A DNA stretch of 64,000 bases from Olleya sp. YS (GCF_029760915.1 NZ_CP121685.1:2195001-2259000); one strand, 5' to 3'. Positions 26,089-37,100 are shown, counted from the first letter of the stretch. A program made the numbers and translations. Notes: generated by a model not told the origin, from the letters alone.

Positions 26089-28545
26089 TTGAATTATTTT
26101 ATAGATGTTATCCTTCCAATTCCTTTAGAAAAACGTTTTACATATAGTATCACGCAAGCTGAAAGCGAGTTTTTAAAAGAAGGCATGCGTGTATCTATAC
26201 CTTTTGGAAAATCTAAAATTTATACAGGAATTGTTGCAGAGATTCACCAAATAGCACCAGTTATTTATGAGGCTAAAGAGATTCATCAAATTTTAGACGA
26301 CTCGCCAATTGTTACCTCTTTGCAATTACAGTTATGGCAATGGATTGCTAATTACTACATGTGTACAGAAGGCGAAGTCATGCGTGCTGCATTACCTAAT
26401 GCTTTTTTATTAGAAAGTGAAACCATTATTAGTAAAAATGACAAGCATCAGATTAAGGATACCGATTTAAAAGATGATGAGTTTCTAATTTATGAAGCTT
26501 TGCAACATCAATCGTCACTTAAAATTCAAGATATAGCAAACATTTTAGATAAAAAAAATGTTTTACCAGTTGTTAAGCGTTTGGTAGATAAAGAAGCTAT
26601 TATTTTAAATGAAGAAATTTACGACAAGTATAAGCCTAAATATGTAAGATATGTCAAGCTAACTAGTCAGTTTGCTTCAGAAACTGCCCTAAATACTTTG
26701 TTAGACGAATTAAGTAGCAGAGCTAAAAAACAACGTGACGTTATTTTAACGCTATTTTCTTTGTCCGCAAAAACAAAAAAACCAGTAAAAGTAGCCGATT
26801 TGGTGGCAGAAAGTCAGACGTCTTCTGCAACTGTTAAGGCATTAATCGACAAAGGGATTTTAGAAGACTATCACATCCAAACCGATAGGGTTATTTATGA
26901 TGGAGAAGAGAATGAAGATTCAAAAACACTAAACCAATATCAGACCGAAGCTTTAAAGCAAATCGAAACCAGTTTTGATACTCACAATGTGGTGTTACTG
27001 CATGGTATTACCTCTTCTGGAAAAACGGAAGTGTATGTCAAATTAATAGAAGAGGTTATAGCTAAAGGTGAGCAAGTTCTATACTTATTACCAGAAATAG
27101 CATTAACCACGCAATTGGTGACGCGATTACAAAATTATTTTGGAGAGCAAGTTGCAGTGTTTAATAGCAAGTACTCGGCACATGAGCGAGTTGAGGTATA
27201 TAATCAAGTGCTAAATAATTCCGCTAAAGCGAAGATAATTTTAGGTGCACGTTCATCTATATTTTTACCCTTTAAAAACTTAGGATTAATCATTGTAGAT
27301 GAAGAGCACGAATCCTCTTTTAAACAATTTGATCCTGCACCACGTTATCATGCGCGTGATGCAGCAATAGTATTAGCATCGCTTTTTAAAGCGAAAACAC
27401 TTTTAGGTAGTGCCACACCAAGCTTAGAAAGCTATTATAATGCACAAGAAAAAAAGTATGGTCTAGTCGAAATTAATAGACGCTACAACAACGTCCAGCT
27501 TCCAGAAATTGAGCTTGTAGATATTAAAGATAAGCAGAAGCGCAAAAAAATGAAAGGTCATTTTACCGATCGATTAATCGAAGAAATGACTGAGGCTATT
27601 GCAGATGGACACCAAATTATATTATTTCAAAATAGAAGAGGTTATTCACCAATTGTCGAGTGTAATACTTGTGGTCACTCACCACAATGCCCTAACTGTG
27701 ATGTTAGTTTAACCTACCATCAATACCGTAAACAGTTACGTTGTCATTATTGTGGATATAATAGTGCAATGTTACAAAAATGTATGGCTTGCGGTACTAC
27801 AGATTTAGACACAAAAGGCTTTGGAACTGAACAAATAGAAAGCGAAGTCAAGCAACTGTTCCCAGATTTAAAAGTGGCTAGAATGGACTTAGATACGACT
27901 AGAGGAAAGTTTGGTTACGAAAAAATAATTACTGCTTTTGAGCAACAAGACATAGATGTATTAGTAGGTACACAAATGCTAACAAAAGGACTAGATTTTA
28001 GAAATGTTAAGGTCGTTGGTGTGATGAATGCAGATAACTTGTTAAATTTTCCAGATTTTAGAGCACATGAACGTAGTTTTCAACTCATGTTGCAAGTTTC
28101 AGGTAGAGCAGGACGTACAGAAAAACGAGGTAAAGTTTTAATACAAACCTATAATCCGTATCATAAAATATTACAGCAAGTATCTACTAACGATTATGTT
28201 AGTATGTTTAAAGAGCAATTAGAAGAGCGATACAATTACAACTATCCACCATACTTTAGATTAATTAAAATTACGTTGAAGCATCGTGATTATAATAAAG
28301 TAAATATTGCGTCAGATTGGTTGGCTAAAGCGCTAACTCAATTATTTAAACATTATGTTTTAGGACCAGAGTTTCCGCCAATTTCAAGAATTAGAAACCA
28401 GTATCATAAAAATATTTTGATTAAAATTCCACAAGGCCAATCTTTAAATAAAACTAAAGAGGCTATAAAAAAAGTAAACTCCAGTTTTAGTGCAATTGCA
28501 GATTTTAAGTCTGTAAGGGTAATTATTAACGTGGATAACTACTAA
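26089..28545 (+). CDS. priA: Primosomal protein N' (PriA replication-restart helicase)
   Basis: 818 aa. Start is TTG at 26089: translation as NYFIDVILPIPLEKRFTYSI is the family N-terminus and no ATG lies in frame nearby. Domains: 3'-end-binding domain (1-105), winged helix, helicase with Walker A GITSSGKTE (about 306-314), DEEH box (about 404-407), eight zinc-binding Cys in CNTCGHSPQCPNC and CHYCGY...CMACG (about 525-570), and helicase C motifs GTQMLTKGLDF and QVSGRAGR. Reloads DnaB at stalled forks. Terminator 30 bp downstream, shared with the convergent response regulator gene. Confidence 0.96.
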   Translation: MNYFIDVILPIPLEKRFTYSITQAESEFLKEGMRVSIPFGKSKIYTGIVAEIHQIAPVIYEAKEIHQILDDSPIVTSLQLQLWQWIANYYMCTEGEVMRAALPNAFLLESETIISKNDKHQIKDTDLKDDEFLIYEALQHQSSLKIQDIANILDKKNVLPVVKRLVDKEAIILNEEIYDKYKPKYVRYVKLTSQFASETALNTLLDELSSRAKKQRDVILTLFSLSAKTKKPVKVADLVAESQTSSATVKALIDKGILEDYHIQTDRVIYDGEENEDSKTLNQYQTEALKQIETSFDTHNVVLLHGITSSGKTEVYVKLIEEVIAKGEQVLYLLPEIALTTQLVTRLQNYFGEQVAVFNSKYSAHERVEVYNQVLNNSAKAKIILGARSSIFLPFKNLGLIIVDEEHESSFKQFDPAPRYHARDAAIVLASLFKAKTLLGSATPSLESYYNAQEKKYGLVEINRRYNNVQLPEIELVDIKDKQKRKKMKGHFTDRLIEEMTEAIADGHQIILFQNRRGYSPIVECNTCGHSPQCPNCDVSLTYHQYRKQLRCHYCGYNSAMLQKCMACGTTDLDTKGFGTEQIESEVKQLFPDLKVARMDLDTTRGKFGYEKIITAFEQQDIDVLVGTQMLTKGLDFRNVKVVGVMNADNLLNFPDFRAHERSFQLMLQVSGRAGRTEKRGKVLIQTYNPYHKILQQVSTNDYVSMFKEQLEERYNYNYPPYFRLIKITLKHRDYNKVNIASDWLAKALTQLFKHYVLGPEFPPISRIRNQYHKNILIKIPQGQSLNKTKEAIKKVNSSFSAIADFKSVRVIINVDNY

Positions 28546-28574
28546 AATTAGTATTCAATAGTTTAAAGACAAAA

Positions 28575-28602
28575 AAAATCCCGCTTTTACAAGCAGGATT
28601 TT
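28575..28602. terminator. Bidirectional terminator between priA and the LytTR gene
   Basis: Stem AAAATCC-GCTT / AAGC-GGATTTT with one C/A mismatch and a TTAC loop, A run on one side and T run on the other. It lies between convergent stops at 28545 and 28629. Confidence 0.75.
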
Positions 28603-28628
28603 GTTTATAATGTAATTAGTGTTTCATT

Positions 28629-29324
28629 TTAAATGCTATTTAAAGCGTCAACCAATTGTGTTTTTTTGTTTCTACTTAACGGTATTTCGTAAGCTCCAAC
28701 TTCAACATTTTTACTGTTAAATCTATCAACTTTGTCAAGATTTACAATGTAAGATTTGTGGATTCTTAAAAACTTACCTTCAGGTAATTCGTGTTCAAAA
28801 GCTTTCATCGTAGATAATACAACAAGACTAGTATCTTCAGTTACTAATTTTACATAGTCACCAAGTGCTTCAATCCATTTAATATCTCTAATGTAAACTT
28901 TACGCTTTTTAAGGTTGCTTTTTACAAAAATGTGTTCTCCTTCTTCTTGATTAAAATCAAGCTTCAATTTGTGTTGCTCAACAGCTTTTTCTACAGCCTG
29001 ATTAAAACGCTCTCTAGTTATAGGTTTTTGTAAATAATCTGTTGCATCGTAGTTAAATGCTTTAAATGCGTATTCTGTCTTACCAGTTACAAAAATAATT
29101 TGGGGTTTGTTATTTAGGACATCTAGTAATTCAAAACCATTTAATACAGGCATTTCAATATCTAAAAAGATAAGATCTACCTTGTGTGTGTTTAATCCGT
29201 TTTTAGTTTCTAAAGCACTGCTGTATTCAGCAATTAAATTTAGATTGTTGTTGTTCTCAATTAGCTTTACAATAGATAGTCTTTGTATTGCCGAATCGTC
29301 AACTACTACACAATTTAATATCAT
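28629..29324 (-). CDS. LytTR-family two-component response regulator
   Basis: 231 aa. Receiver domain (about 1-118): acidic pair VVVDDS (Asp9-Asp10), phosphoacceptor Asp55 in FLDIEMP, Thr in VTGKTEYA, Lys100 in LQKP. LytTR DNA-binding domain (about 132-231): IFVKSNLKKRKVYIRDIKWI, EALGDYVKLV, FLRIHKSYIVNLDKVDRF, IPLSRNKK. The usual partner is a LytS/YehU-type histidine kinase; none is encoded next to it here. Monocistronic, convergent with priA. Cytoplasmic transcription factor. Confidence 0.95.
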   Translation of the reverse strand: MILNCVVVDDSAIQRLSIVKLIENNNNLNLIAEYSSALETKNGLNTHKVDLIFLDIEMPVLNGFELLDVLNNKPQIIFVTGKTEYAFKAFNYDATDYLQKPITRERFNQAVEKAVEQHKLKLDFNQEEGEHIFVKSNLKKRKVYIRDIKWIEALGDYVKLVTEDTSLVVLSTMKAFEHELPEGKFLRIHKSYIVNLDKVDRFNSKNVEVGAYEIPLSRNKKTQLVDALNSI

Positions 29325-29471
29325 AGTATTCTTCTTTATAGGTTAAGTTATCGACAATAGTACAAAAAATTCGGATTAAAACCAAAAAACATCGCTAAAA
29401 TGTAAATTTTAACATTTCGGAAAGTTTCTACCGAATGCTTTTTTTTGAATAGAATTTAGGTGTAAAACTAC

Positions 29472-29502
29472 TTGTGAGATTAAATAAAAAGAATTATTTT
29501 TG
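29472..29502 (+). promoter_or_regulatory. Promoter of the rpsF-rpsR-rplI operon
   Basis: TTG (29472-29474) and TATTTTTG (29495-29502) are separated by 20 nt. They match the Bacteroidota -33/-7 consensus (TTTG and TAnnTTTG). About 31 bp to the rpsF ATG. Confidence 0.65.
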
Positions 29503-29533
29503 CACTCATTTTTAACACAATAAATTAGATTTT

Positions 29534-29872
29534 ATGAATCATTATGAAACTGTTTTCATCTTAAATCCCGTTTTATCTGAAACTCAGATAAAGGAAACAG
29601 TACAGAAATACGAAGAATTTCTTACTAGTAGAGGAGCAAAGATGATATCAAAAGAAGATTGGGGACTTAAAAAGTTAGCGTACCCAATCCAAAACAAAAA
29701 AAGTGGGTTTTATCACTTATTTGAATTTCAAGTAGATGGAGAACACATTAATCCTTTAGAAGTAGAGTTTAGACGTGACGAGCGTTTTATGCGTTACTTA
29801 ACTGTAGCTATGGACAAACATGCAGTGTCATGGGCGGAACGTAGAAGAGCTAAACTAAAACAAAAAGCGTAA
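29534..29872 (+). CDS. rpsF: 30S ribosomal protein S6
   Basis: 112 aa, normal bS6. Starts [20 protein letters not shown], with [18 protein letters not shown] helix, then [20 protein letters not shown] and [13 protein letters not shown]. Binds S18 and the central domain of 16S rRNA. First gene of the rpsF-rpsR-rplI operon; 2 bp before rpsR. Confidence 0.98.
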   Translation: MNHYETVFILNPVLSETQIKETVQKYEEFLTSRGAKMISKEDWGLKKLAYPIQNKKSGFYHLFEFQVDGEHINPLEVEFRRDERFMRYLTVAMDKHAVSWAERRRAKLKQKA

Positions 29873-29874
29873 TC

Positions 29875-30171
29875 ATGGCAAGTATAGATCAACAAGCAAA
29901 AGGTAAAAAAGAAGGAGAAATCAGATATCTTACTCCTTTAAATATTGAAACTAACAAGAATAAAAAGTATTGTCGTTTCAAAAAGTCTGGTATCAAGTAT
30001 GTAGACTATAAAGATCCAGATTGGTTATTAGGATTTGTTAACGAGCAAGGTAAAATTTTACCAAGACGTTTAACAGGTACGTCATTAAAGTATCAAAGAA
30101 AAGTGTCTGTAGCTGTAAAAAGAGCACGTCACTTAGCTTTAATGCCATACGTAGCAGATTTATTAAAATAA
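29875..30171 (+). CDS. rpsR: 30S ribosomal protein S18
   Basis: 98 aa; the N-terminal 25 residues are the usual flavobacterial extension. Core [40 protein letters not shown], then [20 protein letters not shown]. Forms a heterodimer with S6, its upstream neighbour. 13 bp before rplI. Confidence 0.98.
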   Translation: MASIDQQAKGKKEGEIRYLTPLNIETNKNKKYCRFKKSGIKYVDYKDPDWLLGFVNEQGKILPRRLTGTSLKYQRKVSVAVKRARHLALMPYVADLLK

Positions 30172-30184
30172 AAATATCATAACA

Positions 30185-30628
30185 ATGGAACTTATATTAA
30201 AACAAGACGTTGAGAACTTAGGATTTAAAGACGATGTTGTAACGGTTAAGAACGGTTATGGTAGAAACTTTTTAATTCCTTCTGGACATGCAGTTTTAGC
30301 AACAAAGTCTGCTAAAAAAGTATTAGAAGAAACGTTAAAACAACGTGCATACAAAGAAACTAAAGAAATTGAAGAAGCAAATAAAGTAGCAGAAGCTATC
30401 AAAGCTTTAGATATTAAAATAGCTGCTAAAGTTGGTGCTGGAGACAAATTATTTGGATCTGTAAACAATATTGATGTAGCAGATGCTTTAGCTAAAGAAG
30501 GTCAAGACATCGACAAAAAATACATCTCTGTAACTACAGTGAAGCGTTTAGGAAAATATAACGCAACTGTACGTTTACACAGAACTGTAAATGTAGACAT
30601 GGAGTTTGAAGTAGTAGCACAAGCTTAA
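30185..30628 (+). CDS. rplI: 50S ribosomal protein L9
   Basis: 147 aa. N-terminal rRNA-binding domain MELILKQDVENLGFKDDVVT and VKNGYGRNFLIPSGHAVLAT (about 21-40), long connecting helix, and C-terminal domain with KLFGSVNNIDVADAL and KRLGKYNATVRLH. Last gene of the operon, closed by a terminator. Confidence 0.98.
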   Translation: MELILKQDVENLGFKDDVVTVKNGYGRNFLIPSGHAVLATKSAKKVLEETLKQRAYKETKEIEEANKVAEAIKALDIKIAAKVGAGDKLFGSVNNIDVADALAKEGQDIDKKYISVTTVKRLGKYNATVRLHRTVNVDMEFEVVAQA

Positions 30629-30651
30629 TTTCAAACCTAACATTATAATTT

Positions 30652-30682
30652 AAACCGTTTAGACTTTCTAGACGGTTTTTTT
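30652..30682 (+). terminator. Terminator of the rpsF-rpsR-rplI operon
   Basis: Stem AAACCGTTTAGA / TCTAGACGGTTT (one T-G wobble) with a CTT loop, followed by a T run. 23 bp after the rplI stop. Confidence 0.88.
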
Positions 30683-30726
30683 AATTTTATCCACTTAAAC
30701 TATTACGCTTTAGCGGAAATAAAGCC

Positions 30727-31623
30727 ATGAAATATTTATACGTTGTCTTCTTGTTTATAGGTTTAGTGTCTTGCAAGAACAATACTACAGATACTTCCGT
30801 TTCAACCGAAACAGAAGTAGTCAAACAAAAGCAATCTGCATTAATTGAAGCTTTTAAATACAATCCTCAAGACGAACCAATCATTAGTGTGCATAGAGGC
30901 GGAAAAGGATTGAAAGACTATCCTGAAAACTGTTTAGAGACTTTACAATATATAAACGACAGTATTCCAGCTATTTTTGAAATAGATGTCGCACAAACTA
31001 GAGATAACGTGTTAGTACTTATGCACGATAATACTCTAGAGCGTACCACAACGGGAACAGACAGGCTAAATACATATACTTACCAAGAGTTACTAGCGTT
31101 TAATTTGGTGGACGATTTTGGTCATGAAACCACATATAAAATCCCGACATTAAAAGAGGTGCTACTTTGGGCAAAACAGAATCATGTTATTCTTACTTTA
31201 GATAAGAAACGAACTGTCTCTTTTGATGCACTAATAGCATTAGTGAAGCAGTTAGATGCAGAGGATGTGTCTATAATAATTACTTACGACTTAAAGCAAG
31301 CAATCGAAGCCTATCAATTAGCACCAGATTTGTTGTTGTCTGTCTCTGCAAGAAACCAAAAAGAATTAGATTGGTTATTACATTCTAAAATACCAACACA
31401 AAATATGTTAGCCTTTACAGGTACTAGATTGTCGCCAAACCAGTTTTATAAAACAGTACATTCCTATGGAATTAAAACCATTCTTGGAACTTTAGGAAAC
31501 TTAGACAATCAAGCTAAAGCTAAAGGTGAGGTGCCTTATACCATTTGGAGAGATAAAGGAATAGATGTTTTTGCAACAGACAGACCTTTTGACGTTGCCA
31601 AAGCATTACATATTAAGAAGTGA
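30727..31623 (+). CDS. Glycerophosphodiester phosphodiesterase lipoprotein
   Basis: 298 aa. Lipobox LVSC (Cys16) after a short hydrophobic segment. GDPD TIM-barrel (about 50-298): IISVHRGGKGLKDYPENCLE with catalytic His-Arg (about 55-56) and Glu, FEIDVAQTRDNVLVLMHDNT with Glu-x-Asp metal ligands and the second His, then TLERTTTGTDRL. The C-terminal GIDVFATDRPFDVAKAL is the usual ending. Hydrolyses glycerophosphodiesters to glycerol-3-phosphate and an alcohol; here anchored in the envelope. Confidence 0.93.
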   Translation: MKYLYVVFLFIGLVSCKNNTTDTSVSTETEVVKQKQSALIEAFKYNPQDEPIISVHRGGKGLKDYPENCLETLQYINDSIPAIFEIDVAQTRDNVLVLMHDNTLERTTTGTDRLNTYTYQELLAFNLVDDFGHETTYKIPTLKEVLLWAKQNHVILTLDKKRTVSFDALIALVKQLDAEDVSIIITYDLKQAIEAYQLAPDLLLSVSARNQKELDWLLHSKIPTQNMLAFTGTRLSPNQFYKTVHSYGIKTILGTLGNLDNQAKAKGEVPYTIWRDKGIDVFATDRPFDVAKALHIKK

Positions 31624-31686
31624 AAACAGTTGTCCCCTTTAGCGCAGTCTAAAGGTTGTCAAACGTTAATAAAATAATTTTTTTTC

Positions 31687-32154
31687 ATGAAATATTCAAG
31701 ACTTACAAAAGAACAATTTGAAGAATTGCATAAAGAGTTTATAAATTTTTTAGCAACCCAATCCATTACAGCAGACGAGTGGGCAAAACTAAAAACTGAA
31801 AAACCAGAAGTTGCAGAGCAGGAGTTAGATGTGTTTAGTGATTTAGTATGGGAAGGCGTGTTAACTGCTGCAAAATATTTAGAACATATATCGCCTCAAA
31901 ACATTCATTTGTTTGCTTTACATGAAGACCATATGCATTTAATTGGTATAAAAATTAATAATCCAATAGATGTCACAACAAAAGATGGGTTTAATTGGTT
32001 ACGTAATAATTTAATGGATGACTCTGTTGAGTTTATGCAAGCTAAAAAAGACTATACAGACGATAAAAACTTAGATATATTTAAATTAATCCAGCAAGGA
32101 AGCGCAATTACAAAAGGTGAGTTGTATAATTATATGAATAAGTTGATTAATTAA
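31687..32154 (+). CDS. Conserved Bacteroidota protein (DUF6495-like)
   Basis: 155 aa, soluble, no signal. Opens with MKYSRLTKEQFEELHKEFIN and ATQSITADEWAKLK, followed by PEVAEQELDVFSDLVWEGVL and a strand LFALHEDHMHLIGIKI. I recall this as a small family restricted to Bacteroidota (DUF6495), function unknown. The middle block with His residues is strongly conserved-looking. Located 63 bp after the phosphodiesterase gene, possibly in the same transcript. Confidence 0.8.
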   Translation: MKYSRLTKEQFEELHKEFINFLATQSITADEWAKLKTEKPEVAEQELDVFSDLVWEGVLTAAKYLEHISPQNIHLFALHEDHMHLIGIKINNPIDVTTKDGFNWLRNNLMDDSVEFMQAKKDYTDDKNLDIFKLIQQGSAITKGELYNYMNKLIN

Positions 32155-32156
32155 CT

Positions 32157-32336
32157 GATTCCTGTGTAGACAGGAATCCCATCAATTAACTTTCGTTATT
32201 TATAACTAAACTACTATTTTTGTCATTTCTGCGAAAGCAGAAATCCACTTTAAAACGTGATGTCACACTGAGCTTGTCGAAGTGTAATTACATTTAGTTA
32301 CAGTAATAATAAAACAGATTCCTGCCTACGCAGGAA
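32157..32336. repeat. Cluster of four different palindromes upstream of hisS
   Basis: Four hairpins in 180 bp: GATTCCTG/CAGGAATC (32157-32178); ATTTCTGC-GAAA-GCAGAAAT (32225-32244, GNRA loop); CACT/AGTG around GAGCTTGTCGA (32266-32284); and TTCCTGC-CTAC-GCAGGAA (32319-32336). The words resemble dispersed repeats seen widely in bacterial intergenic DNA. The last hairpin ends 5 bp before the hisS ATG. Confidence 0.75.
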
Positions 32337-32341
32337 ACATT

Positions 32342-34021
32342 ATGGCACAAAAACCAAGCATACCAAAAGGAACCAGAGATTTTAATCCAGAGCAAGTTGC
32401 AAAGCGTAACTATATTTTTAATACGATAAAGTCAAAGTTTGAGCGTTTTGGGTTTCAACCCATAGAAACACCAAGTTTTGAAAACTCGGATACCTTAATG
32501 GGTAAGTATGGAGAAGAAGGAGATCGGTTGATTTTTAAGATATTGAATAGTGGTGATTATTTTAAGGATTTAAGACGAAATGTTATTGAATCAGGAGAAT
32601 TTAGTGTTGATTTTTTCGAAATATTGCAAGCTATTAATACTATGATATTACTTGAAAATGAAGATTTAAGCCCATCGGAAATAATTAAAAATGTTATTGA
32701 AGTTACTTCAAATTTGAATGTTGAAGATAATCAACTATTAATGAATTTCTTTACTGAAAATGAGAATGAGATTTATGATTTTCTTAGAGAAAATAAAAAT
32801 CCTAATATTATTGATGATTTTAAAAAATTGATAAATTTTAAAAGAGGTAAATTCAAAAAAGTTTATAAAGATTATATTAATAATTTAAATTCTTTAGATT
32901 CTAAAAATTCAAAATTAATATCTGAAAAAGCCCTTCGTTACGACTTAACAGTCCCTTTTGCAAGATACGTTGTACAGCACCAAAACGAGATAGACTTCCC
33001 GTTTAAACGTTACCAAATGCAACCCGTTTGGCGAGCAGATAGACCACAAAAAGGACGTTTTAGAGAGTTTTATCAATGTGATGCAGATGTTGTAGGAAGT
33101 GACAGTTTATGGCAAGAGGTGGAGTTTATACAATTGTACGATGAGGTATTTACTGCTTTAGGTTTAAATGGTACAACTATAAAAATTAATAACCGTAAAA
33201 TCCTTTCAGGAATTGCAGAGGTTATTGGGGCAAGTGATAAATTAATAGATTTTACTGTTGCTTTAGATAAGTTGGATAAAATAGGAGAGGAGAAAGTAAA
33301 AGAAGAAATGCTATCTAAAGGGATTTCTGAAGAAGGGATAAAAAAACTACAACCATTATTTACTTTGAAAGGTGATTTTGGAACACAAATAAACAGTTTG
33401 AAATCTATTTTAAACACGTCTAAAGAAGGACAAAAAGGAATTGAAGAATTAGAGTTTATTAATAACGCAATTGCTACTTTAGGTTTAAAATCGGCTAAGT
33501 TGCAATTAGATGTAACGCTAGCTAGAGGCTTAAACTATTACACAGGAGCTATTTTTGAAGTGTCTGCACCAGAAGGTGTTGCAATGGGTTCTATTGGTGG
33601 TGGTGGACGTTATGACGACTTAACCGGAATCTTTGGATTGCCAAATGTAAGTGGTGTTGGGATTAGCTTTGGTTTAGACCGTATTTATTTAGTGCTTGAA
33701 GAATTAGGATTATTTCCTGAAACTATTACTAAAAGCACAGAAGTGCTATTTATTAACTTCGGAGACACCGAAGCATTATTCTGTTTAAAAGCTGTCAAAG
33801 CCTTACGTGAAGCAGGAGTTAATGCAGAATTATATCCAGATAAAATTACTAATGGTAAACACATGAAAAAACAAATGAATTACGCTAACAAGCGTAATAT
33901 TCCATTTGTAGTTTTAGTTGGTGAGGAGGAATTGAAAAACAATCAGTTTACTTTAAAGAATATGGAGTCTGGAACACAGGACAAAGTTAATTTAGACACA
34001 TTGATTTCTAAATTAAAATAA
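32342..34021 (+). CDS. hisS: Histidyl-tRNA synthetase with a large extra insertion
   Basis: 559 aa, about 100 longer than ordinary relatives (about 455-470). Class II catalytic core: motif 1 region ([22 protein letters not shown]), motif 2 [20 protein letters not shown] (about 223-242), histidine-specific [13 protein letters not shown] (about 394-406), [12 protein letters not shown], motif 3 [12 protein letters not shown] (about 439-450), then the anticodon-binding domain to 559. Residues about 74-191 (nt 32561-32914), between motif 1 and motif 2, are extra, acidic, Asn/Ile-rich and more AT-rich than the flanks. The frame is intact and all catalytic motifs are kept, so the enzyme is probably active. 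Confidence 0.95.
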   Translation: MAQKPSIPKGTRDFNPEQVAKRNYIFNTIKSKFERFGFQPIETPSFENSDTLMGKYGEEGDRLIFKILNSGDYFKDLRRNVIESGEFSVDFFEILQAINTMILLENEDLSPSEIIKNVIEVTSNLNVEDNQLLMNFFTENENEIYDFLRENKNPNIIDDFKKLINFKRGKFKKVYKDYINNLNSLDSKNSKLISEKALRYDLTVPFARYVVQHQNEIDFPFKRYQMQPVWRADRPQKGRFREFYQCDADVVGSDSLWQEVEFIQLYDEVFTALGLNGTTIKINNRKILSGIAEVIGASDKLIDFTVALDKLDKIGEEKVKEEMLSKGISEEGIKKLQPLFTLKGDFGTQINSLKSILNTSKEGQKGIEELEFINNAIATLGLKSAKLQLDVTLARGLNYYTGAIFEVSAPEGVAMGSIGGGGRYDDLTGIFGLPNVSGVGISFGLDRIYLVLEELGLFPETITKSTEVLFINFGDTEALFCLKAVKALREAGVNAELYPDKITNGKHMKKQMNYANKRNIPFVVLVGEEELKNNQFTLKNMESGTQDKVNLDTLISKLK

Positions 34022-34044
34022 AATATTACAACTTAATAATATTT

Positions 34045-34074
34045 AAAAAGCCGAAACTTGCGTTTCGGCTTTTT
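34045..34074. terminator. Bidirectional terminator between hisS and the first giant T9SS gene
   Basis: AAAAAGCCGAAAC / GTTTCGGCTTTTT, perfect 13-bp stem, TTGC loop, T run on the plus strand and A run before it. It serves convergent genes ending at 34021 and 34107. Confidence 0.9.
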
Positions 34075-34106
34075 TAGTGAAATGTGAATTTATTTGGGGC
34101 ATTCAC

Positions 34107-37100
34107 TTACTCAACTAAAACTTTCTTTGAGATTTCACCTTCATTAGTTAATAACGTAATGATATAACTTCCTGTACTTAATTTTCCTGTATTTAACTCA
34201 ATGTAGTCTTGAGTGTCTACTTCAGAAAAATTAGTTATATGTTGACCTAAAATTGAGTATAGATTAACCGATTTTATGTTATTTAGTTTTGGGTTGTTCA
34301 CCACAATACTTTGTAAGCTATTAGAGTAGTAGATGTTAATATCGGACTCTAAAACGTCATCTTCAATACTTAGAGCTTCTGGTGTATCAAATACGATTTC
34401 AAATCTATTTAGATGCTCGCCAGCTCCCAAATTAACAACATAGTCAGTTTGTCTTAGGTCGTGGTATGTACCATTTAAAATGTCATGTACATAGATATCT
34501 AGGTCTGCAGGAACATTTTCTAATGCATCAATAGTAATAGTGTTGTTTCCAGCTGTATCTGTTTTTAATCCAATAGGTAATACCGTATTAACATCAATGA
34601 CATCTGTACCTTGGATAATATAGTTGTTATTATCAATAATCCAATACATGTCATCTATTTGAGACTCGGTTAATTCTCCATCATAGCCCCAATCATAACC
34701 TGATTTTGCGTTTTGATCTTGAGTAACTAATAACTGTCTGTGAATTCCGTTAACCGAATTAAGACCTAATCTGATTTTTAATCTATCATCAGAATTATAA
34801 TTTTGAGCAGTAGTGTTTTCAGCAGATTGTCTCACAAAAACAGAAGCACTTCCTTCTTTTTCAAAGACACGTTGGCTATTGCTAAATTTAACTGTTCCTG
34901 TATTTTCACTTTTTACAAAGAATCCTTGAGCAACAGGAATATAACGACCTGGTAATTTAGATGGTGTTCCACCAGTTGCTACCATTGGGTCATTGGTACC
35001 GTAACTTGCAGCAGGAGTTGCTCCAGATAAATTATAAGTAGCATAACCACCTTGGTAATCTGCTAGGTTGTGAGAACCTCCTCCCCAATGTTCCCAGAAG
35101 TATAGTGTACCAGTTGTGCTACCTGCTCCTTCAATTGTTGGAGCATTATCCATAATAAATTGGTGAGCATCAATAGCTGACGCATAAGGATTACCTACTA
35201 AATACTCGTTTCCAGCGGTAATTGGTAAAGTAATTTCACCATTATTTGGTTTTCCTTCTAATACATAATTTTGTTCTAAAGTAACATTTCCATTAGTGTT
35301 TGCAACACCTTTCATGGTAAATCCTTCTCCAGCAGATAAAGACCCAGTACTACGTACATGTTGCCAGTCTGAGTATGCTCCAGATTGATTTGCATATTTC
35401 CAAATCCAGTAATCTGCAATCCCGATTGGTGTTCCAGATGTACCATCATAACCACTAGTTAAAAAGTTGATGTTAACTGGTGCAGCACTATTTGTTCCGT
35501 CTTTGTAAACTGATGGTAAAGTATAACTATTATTATTACTAGTCGTATTACTTACTCCAACAGGTGAAGACCAATAATTATAGGTATATAAATCTTGTGT
35601 TCCTTGTTGGTCACGCTCTAAAGTTCCAGCACTTGTAATATCCAATTCACTATCTTGAGTTTGAATTAATTGTGACTCGCCTTCAAGGTCTATTTTACCA
35701 TCTAATTTTAAATAGTGGGTTATAGTTAATCCATTACCAGTATTAGATGCTGTATCACCATTTGCTGTTATTTGATTACTTTCTACAAATAATCCTAAAA
35801 CAGTTCTATTTTGATTATTTACAGATGGTAAAGCAGAATTTTCTAAAGTGATATCATGGTTAGTTTTTACTATATTCCAATCTATTGTGGTATCAGAATC
35901 TACAATAGATGGCGAACCAGGTATGTATAATTCTGATCCATTTTCCCATGAGTTGTTATTATCCCAACTTCCGTTATTTGTCGAATTATATGGTAATGGA
36001 GACGATTGATACTCTAATGTAAATTTATCAGGATCTGTTAAGCTTCCTCTATTACCGTTACCAGAAACATCATTTAGGTGTGTTCCTATATATGAATTCA
36101 TGTTGTAGTATGCTTTTAAATTGGTCCAGCCTACTGTATTAATTTCATTTTTGGTAATTGTATTTGGTACAATAGCACCATTAACTACAGCGCCAGCTTT
36201 TTCTAACTCTTGATTCATGACATAACGTAATTGAGGAAGTGTTAAAGCTTCGTCCCAAATTCTAATTTCGTCTATGTCCCCTTTAAAGTAATCTTGTACA
36301 TTAAGTTTATCAATATATATGGCACCTATTGCAAATTCAGCTCCATTGGGTGTTGGGTTTACAATGGTTTTACTTGTATCTAGTACACCGTCTATATATA
36401 ATCTAGCAACATTACTATGGTAGATTACTGCTACATGATGCCATACATTGTTAGGTAATGTAGTATTAGAATCAATTCTGTCAGTAGCTAAATTTCCTAT
36501 AGAGAAACTTACAACATTGTTATCTGTTAAAAAGAACTTATATCCTTCAACACCATTGTTTTTAGCAACAATTATTTTATCTGAAGCTAAAGCGTTAGAC
36601 CCGTCTGGTTTTACCCAAGCAGAAGCAGTAAAATCTCCTGCTAAATCTACCTTATCTCCAATAAGTGTAAAGTTATCTATCCCATCAAATCCTAAGTGTC
36701 TAGATCTTACTTCTTCGTGTGCAACTCCAAATGTAAAATATTTGGTTCCGTCAAAATCATAAGTTCCTTCTCTAGTGGCAAGTCCGTTAAATGTACTTGG
36801 GTCTAAAAATACAGTTTGAAGGTTTGTTGTAAATCCAGCATCATCAGCAACCAACATAACGTAGACGTCATTTCCTGTTAAAGGTGGTAATCCAGCTAAA
36901 TCTGTTTCAAAAACTGAAACTTCAACTTTTCCTACATCATCTCCAGCAGTTTCAACAATTTTCCACTTTCTGTTCATAACATCTGTAACGGTTGTTATAG
37001 TAGCAGGACCTAAATTTACTGTAATTGATACTCCAGAAGTATTGGTGTTTTGCCCATCGTTACCCCAAACTAAAAATTCGTTACTAGTATTAAATGTACT

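Noticed and set aside
32561-32914. Intein or selfish coding element in hisS
   Set aside because: Too short for an intein with a splicing domain, lacks Cys/Ser and Asn splice junctions, and has no internal start signals.
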